DNA of 64,000 bases from Bacteroidota bacterium (GTDB lineage: Bacteria; Bacteroidota; Bacteroidia; Chitinophagales; BACL12), in the NCBI GenBank assembly GCA_016706865.1, contig JADJIS010000002.1, forward strand, positions 248,001 to 312,000, in the 5' to 3' direction. Position 1 is the stretch's first letter; every line of letters begins with the position of its first letter. Made by a program: the position numbers and the translations under genes. A model generated the notes under the pieces. It was not told the DNA's origin. It saw nothing but the letters and a program-made list of their open reading frames with translations, and did no database searches. Of this stretch, positions 35,454 through 43,793 are shown piece by piece.

Positions 35454-36506
35454 TTAATTGGTTTTTTCCGCATCAAATAAATTAATTTTTTCAAGCCATT
35501 TCGGTTTTTTATCGGATATAAAGAATTCCAATGTCATCAATAATAATCCTATTCCCAAAAATATCTGAAAGTGATTTGCATATTCAGAAAATTCAAAGGA
35601 ATCATCCTTGGTTTTATCTAAAGCATCAATTTCTTCATATACTTTTTGCACCACCTTTCTTCCTTCACTCACATTCATATATAAACCATTAGACTCCGTG
35701 GCTAATTCCTGCATAATTTGTTCATTCAGTTTGGTAAGTACAATGTTTCCCTCTTTATCTTTTTTAAATCCATCAGACCTGTTTCCATTTTTCAAAGGTA
35801 TTGGCCCACCGTTTTTAGTACCAACGCCAAGGGTTATAATTTTAATATTTTTTTTAGCTGCTTCTTTTGCCATTTCAACGGCATTGGCATCATGACTTTC
35901 CCCATCTGTAATTATTATAATTGCTTTTCCTTTTTTGGAACCTTCCTCGCCACCACTTTCAAATTCCACCAAAGCCGTTTCTATTGCTTTCCCAATTTCG
36001 GTTCCCTGTGAAGATACCATTCCTGTATTTATAGTATTCAAATACATAAGTGCAGCTCTGGAATCGCGCGTTAATGGCATTTGAACATAACTTTGCCCCG
36101 CAAAAACAATCAGTCCTATTTTATTGGAGGAAAGTTTATCAATGAGTTGACTTGTGGTGAGTTTCGCCTGTGTTAACCTGTCGGGTTTTACATCATTGGC
36201 AAGCATGCTGTTCGAAACATCAAAACATATTATCACCTCTGCACTTTCTCCGGTTATTTTTTGTTTTTTGGAACCCATACGCAAATTTGCAAGTCCGATA
36301 ACAAAACAGGCAAGGGAAAGCATGAGCAAAGTAATCTTTATCCACTTTCTTTTTAATGAATTTTGTGGCATGAGGCGATTGATCAGTTGTTCGTCGCCTA
36401 ATTTTTTAATTGCTTTTTTTCGCCATGAAATATAATAATAGAATAACACAACAACCGCCGGAAGCAGAAACAATAAATATAAATATGTACTATTTTCGAA
36501 TTTCAT
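35454..36506 (-). CDS. batB: BatB, VWA-domain membrane protein
   Basis: A 350-residue protein with two N-terminal membrane helices (about 8-26 and 55-75). A von Willebrand A domain has the metal-ion site DVSNS (D about 95) in IICFDVSNSMLANDVKPDRL, with later VFAGQSYVQMPLTRD and IIIITDGESHD, and a C-terminal helix lies at about 312-330. It abuts batA with no gap. VWA proteins with MIDAS sites bind partner proteins through Mg2+ and pair with MoxR ATPases; the operon's MoxR is encoded upstream. Confidence 0.92.
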   Translation of the reverse strand: MKFENSTYLYLLFLLPAVVVLFYYYISWRKKAIKKLGDEQLINRLMPQNSLKRKWIKITLLMLSLACFVIGLANLRMGSKKQKITGESAEVIICFDVSNSMLANDVKPDRLTQAKLTTSQLIDKLSSNKIGLIVFAGQSYVQMPLTRDSRAALMYLNTINTGMVSSQGTEIGKAIETALVEFESGGEEGSKKGKAIIIITDGESHDANAVEMAKEAAKKNIKIITLGVGTKNGGPIPLKNGNRSDGFKKDKEGNIVLTKLNEQIMQELATESNGLYMNVSEGRKVVQKVYEEIDALDKTKDDSFEFSEYANHFQIFLGIGLLLMTLEFFISDKKPKWLEKINLFDAEKTN

Positions 36507-37523
36507 TTAAGTTACTGATCTGAAAATGGTATGTGTTAAAATTAATTCAATTAATAATAAAATAAATCCTGCTAAAGCAAAAAGATAAAATTGTTCATCA
36601 TATCTGCGGGTAATATCCACGTCGATTTTTTGTTTTTCAATAGTATCTATTTCTTGGTAAACTTCCGAAAGCTTTTCCTTTGATGTTGCTTTAAAATATT
36701 TTCCTCCGGTGATATCCGCAATTTCTGTAAGTGTGGGTTCATCAAATGAAATACGTGGATCAAGATCAAAAACCCTTCTTCCGTTTTTATCTACAACCGG
36801 AATAGGCATATTTGTTTCGCTTCCAACGCCGATGGTATACACGCGAATATTTAATTGTTTAGCAGCATTAGCAGCATCTATTGGCGAAAATTTTCCACCC
36901 ATTCTCACACCATCGGTTAAAAGTATAATTACTTTGGTGCTTAAATTAGTTGTATCCGCAAGTCTGTTTACTGCCATAAATAATCCATCCCCAATTGCAG
37001 TGCCATCCTGTAAATACCAATTATCGGCATTGTCAACCTGAGTTTTTAATAATTCGTGATCAAGTGTTGCAGGACATTGCGTAAAAGTTTCTCCCGCAAA
37101 TACTACCAATCCAATTCTATCCCCGGGCCTGCTGTCAATAAATTCTTTTGCAGCAACTTTTGCAGCTTCCATTCTGTTTGGTCTGAAATCTATTGCATAC
37201 ATACTTGTAGAAACATCCAGCGACAACATCATATCAATTCCTTCTGAGGATATTTTTTTATTGCTGAAACCGGTTTGTGGTCGTGCAAGTGCAATAACGA
37301 TCATGAGAAAACTTAAGATCCTCAACACAAAAAGAATGGGTAACCATTTAATTTTTGCGGGGATAAATTTTTTATTTTGTAATCCGGATAAAGAAGAAAT
37401 TTTAAATTCCACGTATTTTTTTCTGCCCCGATTATTATAATAATAAATATACAACGGCAGAAGCAGAAGCAACAGAAAAAACCAAGGGTCTTCAAACCTA
37501 ATATCTTTTATAAGATCCATCAT
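36507..37523 (-). CDS. batA: BatA, VWA-domain membrane protein
   Basis: A 338-residue paralogue of BatB. N-terminal membrane segments (FFLLLLLLPLYIYYY; LFVLRILSFLMIVIALA) precede a VWA domain with the MIDAS motif DVSTS in SLDVSTSMYAIDFRPNRM. VFAGETFTQCPATLDHELL, IILLTDGVRMGG and a C-terminal helix follow. The start codon overlaps the previous stop (ATGA). It is part of the aerotolerance complex first described in Bacteroides; the mechanism is not settled. Confidence 0.93.
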   Translation of the reverse strand: MMDLIKDIRFEDPWFFLLLLLLPLYIYYYNNRGRKKYVEFKISSLSGLQNKKFIPAKIKWLPILFVLRILSFLMIVIALARPQTGFSNKKISSEGIDMMLSLDVSTSMYAIDFRPNRMEAAKVAAKEFIDSRPGDRIGLVVFAGETFTQCPATLDHELLKTQVDNADNWYLQDGTAIGDGLFMAVNRLADTTNLSTKVIILLTDGVRMGGKFSPIDAANAAKQLNIRVYTIGVGSETNMPIPVVDKNGRRVFDLDPRISFDEPTLTEIADITGGKYFKATSKEKLSEVYQEIDTIEKQKIDVDITRRYDEQFYLFALAGFILLLIELILTHTIFRSVT

Positions 37524-38449
37524 TGTTTTTGATCGATTTTTGGTTCCACCGGTTTAGTACTTTCCACAAATGCAAAGGCATTTTGCATTGCTTGTATATT
37601 TTCATTTTGTAATGGACGCGATTTTGCAAATTTTGCAAGATCGGCTAATTCAAGTATGTAACGAATATTTTCTGTTTGCTGTGCAGAAACATCAACATTA
37701 TTTAATTGTGTAAGTATTTCATCAGAGGTGCTTTCCAATGCGTTAATTCCAAAACGTTTTTCCATATAGGCACGGATAATTTCCGTTAATTCGGAATAAT
37801 ATTCTTTAAGATCATCTTTTTGCCATAATTTTTTAACATCTAATTCCTTCAATAACTGAATAGTTTTATCATAATAAGAAATTGTGGGCACCTTTTCCTT
37901 TATTGTTATTTGGATCTTCTTTTTAAAGAATACGAAATAAATTACTAAAATTATTCCCACCAATAATAATAATCCCGCAGCAATATAGATCCATGTATAA
38001 TTAATTACCTTAACCTGAATTACTTCTTTTATTGGTTTTATTGTGGATGTGGTATCTACAGGTATAGTTTGAACAGTAAACAAAACAGAATCAGAAAAAG
38101 CATAATACATCGCGGTATCGCGTAATTTTTTATAGGGTATTTTAATTTTTGGAAGATAATAAATTCCGGAATCGTAAATACTGTAAACCAATTCCTGACT
38201 TAAATGATATGCATTATTTATTCTTGTAGTATCGATGGGATTACTTGTTATAAGGTCGTAAGTGGTAATACCATTTTCGTTTGGCCAATCTAATATATAA
38301 GTGGAATCGGCAGTTACATTTAATTGTACACGAATGTAATCACCAATTAGATATTGTGCTTTATCCGTTTTGGCAGACACACTTATCTGAGCATTCAGTA
38401 GTGTGGAGGTAATTAATAAAAATAATATAAATACTATCCCTTTTCGCAT
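37520..38449 (-). CDS. BatD-like/DUF4381-like membrane protein in the Bat operon
   Basis: A 309-residue protein. A signal peptide (about 1-20) leads to an Ig-like domain similar to the start of BatD (ISVSAKTDKAQYLIGDYIRVQLNV). One transmembrane helix (about 152-175, WIYIAAGLLLLVGIILVIYF) and a cytoplasmic helical domain (about 195-300; YYSELTEIIRAYMEKRFGINALESTSDEIL) follow. The tail pattern is that of the DUF4381-like proteins found between DUF58 and batA. It is 6 bases after the DUF58 gene and overlaps batA, so it belongs to the operon. Confidence 0.82.
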   Translation of the reverse strand: MRKGIVFILFLLITSTLLNAQISVSAKTDKAQYLIGDYIRVQLNVTADSTYILDWPNENGITTYDLITSNPIDTTRINNAYHLSQELVYSIYDSGIYYLPKIKIPYKKLRDTAMYYAFSDSVLFTVQTIPVDTTSTIKPIKEVIQVKVINYTWIYIAAGLLLLVGIILVIYFVFFKKKIQITIKEKVPTISYYDKTIQLLKELDVKKLWQKDDLKEYYSELTEIIRAYMEKRFGINALESTSDEILTQLNNVDVSAQQTENIRYILELADLAKFAKSRPLQNENIQAMQNAFAFVESTKPVEPKIDQKQ

Positions 38450-38455
38450 AGTTTA

Positions 38456-39331
38456 TTAGCGCATCATTATTCTTTTCCTGAAAAATTTATGTAATTCGTT
38501 GATATACGGTTTTTCACTGTTTATACTAATAGTATCAGCACCACTTTTCGAAAAGGTGGTTTTAAATTGCGATACATTTTCAATAAAATTCTTTTTATAA
38601 TGAGCTCTCGTTGTTTTATTGGAAGTGTCTACCCACTTTACCTCGTTTTTTTCTGCATCAAACATGCGTACAATACCTACATCCGGTAATTCTTCTTCTC
38701 TTTTGTCGTGAATATGAACACCAATAAGATCGTGTTTGCGTGCTGCTATTCTCAGTGGTTTTTCATAAGCAGTATCCATAAAATCGCTGAACACAAATGC
38801 AATACTTCTTTTTTTAACCACATTATTAAAATATTCCAAGGCAAGAGAAATGTTTGTTGCTTTTCCGGCGGGAGTAACTTCAAGCAGATCGCTAATAATA
38901 CGCAATATGTGCGACTTTCCTTTTTTGGGAGGAATAAATTTTTCGATGCGATCGGAAAACAGTATCACCCCCACCTTATCATTATTATTAATTGCAGAAA
39001 AAGATAATACAGCGGCAATTTCCGTGATCAACGCATTTTTCATTTGAATTTGAGTTCCGAAATACGACGATTGGCTTACATCAATAATAAGCATCACCGT
39101 TAATTCTCTTTCCTCTTCAAACACCTTTATATAAGGATGACTCATGCGTGCAGTTACGTTCCATTCTATATTGCGCACATCATCTCCAAAAGTATATTCT
39201 CTCACTTCGCTGAAACTCATTCCCCTACCTTTAAATGCAGAATGATATTCTCCAGAAAAGATATTTTGAGAAATACCCTTGGTTTTTATTTCAATGGATC
39301 TGACTTTTTTCAGTAACGCTGCCTTCTCCAA
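38456..39331 (-). CDS. DUF58 (VWA-like) protein of the Bat operon
   Basis: A 291-residue cytoplasmic protein. The DUF58 signature region is YHSAFKGRGMSFSEVREYTFGDDVRNIEWNVTARMSHPYIKVFEEERELTVMLIIDVSQS (about 30-92) by its blocks GRG, FSEVREY, D-x-R-x-I-x-W and RELTVM. A VWA-like Rossmann core follows (DVSQSS, VILFSD, IAFVFSDFMD). It is normally the direct partner of the MoxR ATPase. The gap to moxR upstream (145 bases) is unusually long for this operon and holds repeat DNA. Confidence 0.92.
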   Translation of the reverse strand: MEKAALLKKVRSIEIKTKGISQNIFSGEYHSAFKGRGMSFSEVREYTFGDDVRNIEWNVTARMSHPYIKVFEEERELTVMLIIDVSQSSYFGTQIQMKNALITEIAAVLSFSAINNNDKVGVILFSDRIEKFIPPKKGKSHILRIISDLLEVTPAGKATNISLALEYFNNVVKKRSIAFVFSDFMDTAYEKPLRIAARKHDLIGVHIHDKREEELPDVGIVRMFDAEKNEVKWVDTSNKTTRAHYKKNFIENVSQFKTTFSKSGADTISINSEKPYINELHKFFRKRIMMR

Positions 39332-39476
39332 TTTGGTAATTTATTAGTTTGGTAATTTATTAATTGGTTGCTTCGTATTTGTACTTTACTGAGACCCGCG
39401 CTAAGAGCGAGAGCCTCAGTTCCTCCGTATAAAACGTTTTCAACCACTTCAACCCTTTCAACCCCTTCAATTTTTC
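39332..39476. repeat. Repeat-filled gap inside the Bat operon with dispersed hairpin copy 2
   Basis: TTTGGTAATTTATTA occurs twice (about 39335 and 39350). The hairpin GAGACCCGCGCT-AAG-AGCGAGAGCCTC at 39391-39417 is the inverted counterpart of 23024-23050. Words TTTCAACC/CTTCAACCC repeat toward the moxR stop. It separates moxR from the DUF58 gene. Confidence 0.7.
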
Positions 39477-40478
39477 TCACGGCACCTCCACTACATTCAG
39501 GATCTCCGAAATAATATCCTCCGAAGTAATATTCTCCGCTTCGGCTTCATATGTTAATCCGATGCGATGGCGCAATACATCATGACAAATTGCACGCACA
39601 TCTTCCGGAATTACATATCCCCTGCGTTTTATAAATGCATAGGCTTTACTTGCCAGTGCCAGATTTATGGAAGCGCGGGGCGATCCTCCGTATGTAATAA
39701 GGTGTTTTATTTTATTTAATTTAAAATCCTCCGGTTTTCTGGTTGCAAAAACGATATCTAGAATATAATTCTCAATTTTTTCGTCCATATAGACATCTTT
39801 AACAAGATTTCTTGCTGAAAGTATCTGTTCAGGGGAAATTACCTGTTTAATTTTTATTTCTGCACCGGTAACATTTTGACGGATAATGAGTTTTTCATCC
39901 TCTTTCGTGGGGTAATTTATCACCACTTTCATCATAAAACGGTCCACTTGTGCCTCAGGTAAGGGATAAGTTCCCTCCTGTTCAATGGGATTTTGAGTTG
40001 CCAACACTAAAAAAGGTTCTTCTAATTTATAAGTTTTATCACCTATTGTTACCTGTTTTTCCTGCATGGATTCCAATAACGCACTTTGCACTTTTGCAGG
40101 CGCCCGGTTGATCTCATCGGCAAGAATAAAATTTGCAAAAATGGGCCCTTTTTTTACACTGAAAACATTGTCTTTTTGATTATAGATCAATGTGCCCACA
40201 AGATCGGCAGGTAAAAGATCGGGGGTGAATTGAATCCGCGAAAATTTTGCATTTATAGCACTCGAAAGGGTTTTGATAGCAAGCGTTTTAGCCAGTCCCG
40301 GCACACCTTCCAGCAAAATATGCCCTTGGGATAACAGTCCGAGCAATAACCTGTCGATCATGTACTTTTGCCCGATAATTACTTTAGAGGTTTCCAGGCG
40401 CAGCAGATCAATAAATGCGCTTTCTTCGTGGATACGATCGTTTAATTCTTTAATTTCAGCAGATGCCAAAGTTTCCAT
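39477..40478 (-). CDS. MoxR-family AAA+ ATPase of the Bat operon
   Basis: A 333-residue AAA_3 ATPase. Walker A is GVPGLAKT (about residue 58) and Walker B ILADEINRAPAKVQSALLESM. It also has LATQNPIEQEGTYPLPEAQVDRFMMKV and a C-terminal lid with GGSPRASINLALASKAYA. It is first in the moxR-DUF58-batA-E operon and presumably drives VWA-protein assembly by ATP hydrolysis. Two TAACTTTG elements lie upstream. It is clearly distinct from the orphan MoxR at 10074-11039. Confidence 0.94.
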   Translation of the reverse strand: METLASAEIKELNDRIHEESAFIDLLRLETSKVIIGQKYMIDRLLLGLLSQGHILLEGVPGLAKTLAIKTLSSAINAKFSRIQFTPDLLPADLVGTLIYNQKDNVFSVKKGPIFANFILADEINRAPAKVQSALLESMQEKQVTIGDKTYKLEEPFLVLATQNPIEQEGTYPLPEAQVDRFMMKVVINYPTKEDEKLIIRQNVTGAEIKIKQVISPEQILSARNLVKDVYMDEKIENYILDIVFATRKPEDFKLNKIKHLITYGGSPRASINLALASKAYAFIKRRGYVIPEDVRAICHDVLRHRIGLTYEAEAENITSEDIISEILNVVEVP

Positions 40479-40517
40479 GCAATATAAGTTTAGTCAATTT
40501 CAAAAAACACGAGGTTG

Positions 40518-40603
40518 CAAAGTTAACATTGCCTTCCCCGATTAAATTTGGTGTGCAAAGTTAATTAAGGTTAATGTAAGGATAAACATTGTTAACCAAT
40601 GTT
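40518..40603. promoter_or_regulatory. Divergent control region, Bat operon versus osmC
   Basis: On the minus strand TAACTTTG occurs twice (40525-40518 and 40563-40556), both fitting the -7 box for the Bat operon, 40 and 78 bases before moxR. A palindrome AACATTG-TTAAC-CAATGTT (40585-40603) lies between them and osmC and could be an operator for either direction. The regulator is unknown. Confidence 0.45.
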
Positions 40604-40661
40604 TTATAACAAAAACCTTTCCTGTGTATACCTTTATCAAATATTAATTAAAATCGGAAGT

Positions 40662-41066
40662 ATGGAAGATAAAATTCTAGTTACATCTCATTTGGGAAAT
40701 AATAAGTATAAAACAGTGCTAAGCAATGGACGAACTGAAATTATTGCAGATGAACCAATTGCAAAAGGCGGCTCAGACCTTGGTCCGGCGCCCCGTGAAT
40801 TATTATGTATGAGTTTGGCCGCTTGTACATCCATTACATTGCGGATGTATTCCGATCAAAAAAAATGGGAAATAGGGGAAATAGATGTAGATGTGGAATT
40901 GGAAAGTTCAGAAACAGAAACGATCTTTCACAGGAAAATAAGGTTTGGTTCTTCTATCACCGAAGAAATGAAAAACAGATTGTTGCTTGTTGCCGATAAG
41001 TGTCCGGTACATAAAATTTTTTCCAAAGGGATAAAGATCAATACGGAATTAATAATGAATACATAA
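40662..41066 (+). CDS. OsmC-family peroxiredoxin-like protein
   Basis: A 134-residue protein from the ATG at 40662 (MEDKILVTSHLGNNKYKT). A frame beginning 21 codons earlier has no family support. Two active-site cysteines are present: the one in MSLAACTSITLRMYSDQK (about 52) and the one in DKCPVHKIFSKG (about 116). GGSDLGPAPRELL is typical. OsmC/Ohr proteins reduce peroxides through these cysteines; this short YhfA-like form has an unproven substrate. A truncated hemoglobin gene starts 3 bases after its stop, forming a stress-defence pair divergent from the Bat operon. Confidence 0.9.
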   Translation: MEDKILVTSHLGNNKYKTVLSNGRTEIIADEPIAKGGSDLGPAPRELLCMSLAACTSITLRMYSDQKKWEIGEIDVDVELESSETETIFHRKIRFGSSITEEMKNRLLLVADKCPVHKIFSKGIKINTELIMNT

Positions 41067-41069
41067 AAA

Positions 41070-41468
41070 ATGGAATTGAATAAAGATATTCAAAGCAGGG
41101 ATGATATTAAAATTATTATTGATGCCTTTTACGAAAAAGTAAAACTGGATGATACTATCGGATTTATATTTAATGATGTTGCTGACGTAAATTGGGAAGA
41201 ACATTTACCCATTATGTACGATTTTTGGGAGGCTACCGTATTAGGTACCGTTGTTTATGCGCGAAATGCCATGGCACCGCACTTTAAACTGAATGAAAAA
41301 GTAAAATTAACTGCCACACATTTTGAACGTTGGTTAAAACTGTTTACTGAAACCATAGATAATTTATACTCCGGTGTTATGGCCGAAGCAATGAAAATGC
41401 GGGGTAAAAATATTGCAGGAGTAATGTTATTTAAAATGGGTGATGAAAATAAATTGAGGATAGTATAA
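41070..41468 (+). CDS. Group III truncated hemoglobin
   Basis: A 132-residue globin of the trHb3 (P-type) class. The N-terminus has IIIDAFYEKVKLDDTIGFIFND, followed by WEEHLPIMYDFWEATVLG. The proximal-His segment is ATHFERWLKLFTETIDNLYSG, with H at about 86, and the C-terminus is IAGVMLFKM. Length and the FW motif match the class. These proteins are linked to oxygen, NO or redox handling. It is tightly coupled to the osmC gene upstream and ends 2 bases from the queD stop (convergent). Confidence 0.93.
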   Translation: MELNKDIQSRDDIKIIIDAFYEKVKLDDTIGFIFNDVADVNWEEHLPIMYDFWEATVLGTVVYARNAMAPHFKLNEKVKLTATHFERWLKLFTETIDNLYSGVMAEAMKMRGKNIAGVMLFKMGDENKLRIV

Positions 41469-41470
41469 AT

Positions 41471-41878
41471 TTATCCCGGATATTCTACAAAATTATTTTC
41501 CGTTTCGTATAACTGAATTTTAATATCAAATGCAGCATCTAAATGATGGCGGAATTTCTCCCAAATTACCTTTGCAATATTTTCTGCAGTTGGATTTAAA
41601 TATTTAAATTCAGGAACATCCAAATTTAAATTATTGTGATCGAAGGGTTCTATCACTAATTGGTCAATAAGATCTTTTACAGTTTTTAGATCAATAACAT
41701 ATCCTGTTTCGGGATTTATATCACCGGTTATTTTTACAATAAGAATATAATTATGCCCATGGTAATTCGGATTATTACACAAACCAAATACACGATCATT
41801 CGTTTCCTCATCCCAAGCCGGATTAAATAACCTGTGTGCCGCATTAAATGTGGCTCTTCTGCAAACGGTAGTTCTCAT
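41471..41878 (-). CDS. queD: 6-carboxytetrahydropterin synthase / PTPS family
   Basis: A 135-residue enzyme of the 6-pyruvoyl-tetrahydropterin synthase fold, here most likely QueD in queuosine synthesis. Starting at the ATG at 41878, zinc ligands are H15 (FNAAHRL) and the HGH of NNPNYHGHNY. The catalytic Cys is in GLCNNPNYHGH, and the C-terminal VQLYETENN-like block reads IQLYETENNFVEYPG. A TTG 27 bases upstream would extend it by nine residues not seen in the family. No other queuosine gene is adjacent, so a true pterin synthase role is also possible. Confidence 0.88.
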   Translation of the reverse strand: MRTTVCRRATFNAAHRLFNPAWDEETNDRVFGLCNNPNYHGHNYILIVKITGDINPETGYVIDLKTVKDLIDQLVIEPFDHNNLNLDVPEFKYLNPTAENIAKVIWEKFRHHLDAAFDIKIQLYETENNFVEYPG

Positions 41879-41984
41879 ATTCGAATAACAAACATTGAAC
41901 TGCAAAGGTTGCTAAAAAATTGGGAATGATAGGTGGTTTATGGTTTTAGACTCCTCAGAATGTTTCAAAATACCATTTTTGGCT

Positions 41985-41992
41985 TAATTTTG
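41985..41992 (+). promoter_or_regulatory. -7-like element upstream of the glutathione peroxidase gene
   Basis: TAATTTTG matches TAnnTTTG, 14 bases before the ATG. No clear -33 TTTG is present, only GTTTC at 41962-41966. Confidence 0.3.
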
Positions 41993-42006
41993 CCTATAAT
42001 TGTATA

Positions 42007-42495
42007 ATGGTCAAAGAAAACACGATACATACCTTTAAAGTGCCCGCAATTGATGGTGGAGAGATCGATTTCTCTGCATTCAAAGGAAAAAAAGTGCTTG
42101 TAGTGAACACCGCAAGCGATTGTGAATTCACTACACAATATCGACAATTACAGGAGTTGTATACGAGTTTTAATAACAATCTTGTAGTTGTTGGATTTCC
42201 CTCCAATAATTTTGGGGAACAGGAACCAGGTACTAATAAAGAGATCAGGAATTTTTGTTCATATCGGTATGGCGTTACATTTCCATTAGCTGCAAAAAGT
42301 GAAGTAACGGGTGCTGCAATTAATCCTGTATTTAAATGGCTTAAGGAACAAGAACTTGACGGAGATCTCAATAAATCAATTACCTGGAATTTTCAAAAAT
42401 TTCTGCTTAATGAAGACGGTGAATTAATTGCCGTATTTCCACCTTCCGTTGATCCCATAAATGATGAATTATTGGGTTTTTTGAATTTGAATTAA
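42007..42495 (+). CDS. Glutathione peroxidase family protein (Cys type)
   Basis: A 162-residue thiol peroxidase. The peroxidatic Cys C39 lies in NTASDCEFT, with Q72 in FGEQEPG and the W-N pair in ITWNFQKFLL (about 123). C84 in RNFCSYRY is a possible resolving cysteine, suggesting thioredoxin rather than glutathione as reductant, which is usual for bacterial GPx. Cytoplasmic. It lies near other oxidative-stress genes (osmC, truncated hemoglobin, Bat), but the convergent queD gene separates it from them. Confidence 0.93.
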   Translation: MVKENTIHTFKVPAIDGGEIDFSAFKGKKVLVVNTASDCEFTTQYRQLQELYTSFNNNLVVVGFPSNNFGEQEPGTNKEIRNFCSYRYGVTFPLAAKSEVTGAAINPVFKWLKEQELDGDLNKSITWNFQKFLLNEDGELIAVFPPSVDPINDELLGFLNLN

Positions 42496-42623
42496 TAACG
42501 TTTTTTTAAGAAATGTTAATGGTTTCAAAGCTAATTGCATTGATTCATTACTTAATAACTTACTGTCAGTTATAACATGAAAAGATCCGCACTAAATCTT
42601 AACTTTATCCCTAAAAATAATTT

Positions 42624-43781
42624 GTGTTTTTTAAAGATGTAACAGGACATACCAAAATAAAACAACAACTGATAAAGGCGGTTCAGGAAAACCGTGTGAG
42701 TCATGCTCAATTGTTTTTAGGCCCTGAAGGTTGCGGTAATCTTGTAATGGCTCTGGCTTATGCGCAATACATTAATTGCGAAAACAGATCGGAAGATGAT
42801 TCCTGCGGAAAATGCCCGAATTGTATAAAATCCCAAAAATTTATTCATCCTGATATTCATTATACCTTTCCTTTTGTAAAAATTGATAAGGAAAAAAAAG
42901 AATTGAGTGCCGACTATATTTCTGAGTGGCGCGAATTTTTGCATAAAACACCATATGCCAATTACAATCATTGGATATCCTCCATTGCGGCAGAAAATAA
43001 ACAGGGAAATATTACAGCAAAGGAATGTTCCGATATATTGCGGCGATTGAGTATGAAAAATTTTGAGGCAGCATATAAAGTTTTAATTCTTTGGTTGCCA
43101 GAATTTCTCGAAAAAGAAGGAAACCGATTATTAAAAATAATAGAAGAACCACCCGACAATACCGTTTTTATTCTGGTAGCAAACGACCAGGAAAGAGTGT
43201 TGAATACCATCATGTCGCGTTTACAGATCGTAAAATTCAATCGCCTGACTGATGAGGAAATTATCAGTTCACTGATGGAAAAATTCCATATTCCAGCGGT
43301 TCAGGCAAAAAAGATCGCCACTTTGAGCGATGGTGATTTTAATGAGGCTGCACAACTTGTTGAAATGGAAGAAGACGGCGAGGGGATCCTGATTCGGGAG
43401 TGGATGGAGGTCTGTTATCGCCAAAATGTAAAGGGTTTATATGCCTGGAACGATAAATTTGTGAAACAAGGCAGGGAAAATCAGAAAAATTTCTTCCAGT
43501 ATTGTCTACACTTTTTTAGGGAGATATTGCTTATTGAAGCAGGTGCAGCAAGCATTTCCAAGCTTACTGATGCCGAATTAAAAACAGCTGCCGGTCTAGG
43601 CAAACTCTTGGGTGTAGAAAAAATTACCCGAATTCTCGAACTGTTTGATAAAAGTATTTACTTTGTAGAAAGAAACGTAAATGCGAAAATATTGATTACA
43701 TACGTTTCTATATCCCTTTTAAAACAGTTTCAACCAAATTACAATTACCGTGAACCATTTTTTGAAAAATGGTCCATTTAA
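42624..43781 (+). CDS. holB: DNA polymerase III delta' subunit
   Basis: A 385-residue clamp-loader subunit starting at GTG (42624). It contains QLIKAVQENRVSHAQLFLGPEGCGNLVMALAYAQYI with a degenerate Walker A, as expected for ATPase-inactive delta'. The four-Cys zinc module is CENRSEDDSCGKCPNC (about residues 53-68). YKVLILWLPEFLEKEGNRLLKIIEEPPDNTVFILVA and LNTIMSRLQIVKF correspond to Walker B and sensor blocks. It heads the holB-ricT-gldH group, a gene order common in Bacteroidota. Confidence 0.92.
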   Translation: MFFKDVTGHTKIKQQLIKAVQENRVSHAQLFLGPEGCGNLVMALAYAQYINCENRSEDDSCGKCPNCIKSQKFIHPDIHYTFPFVKIDKEKKELSADYISEWREFLHKTPYANYNHWISSIAAENKQGNITAKECSDILRRLSMKNFEAAYKVLILWLPEFLEKEGNRLLKIIEEPPDNTVFILVANDQERVLNTIMSRLQIVKFNRLTDEEIISSLMEKFHIPAVQAKKIATLSDGDFNEAAQLVEMEEDGEGILIREWMEVCYRQNVKGLYAWNDKFVKQGRENQKNFFQYCLHFFREILLIEAGAASISKLTDAELKTAAGLGKLLGVEKITRILELFDKSIYFVERNVNAKILITYVSISLLKQFQPNYNYREPFFEKWSI

Positions 43782-43793
43782 AATATATAAGAA

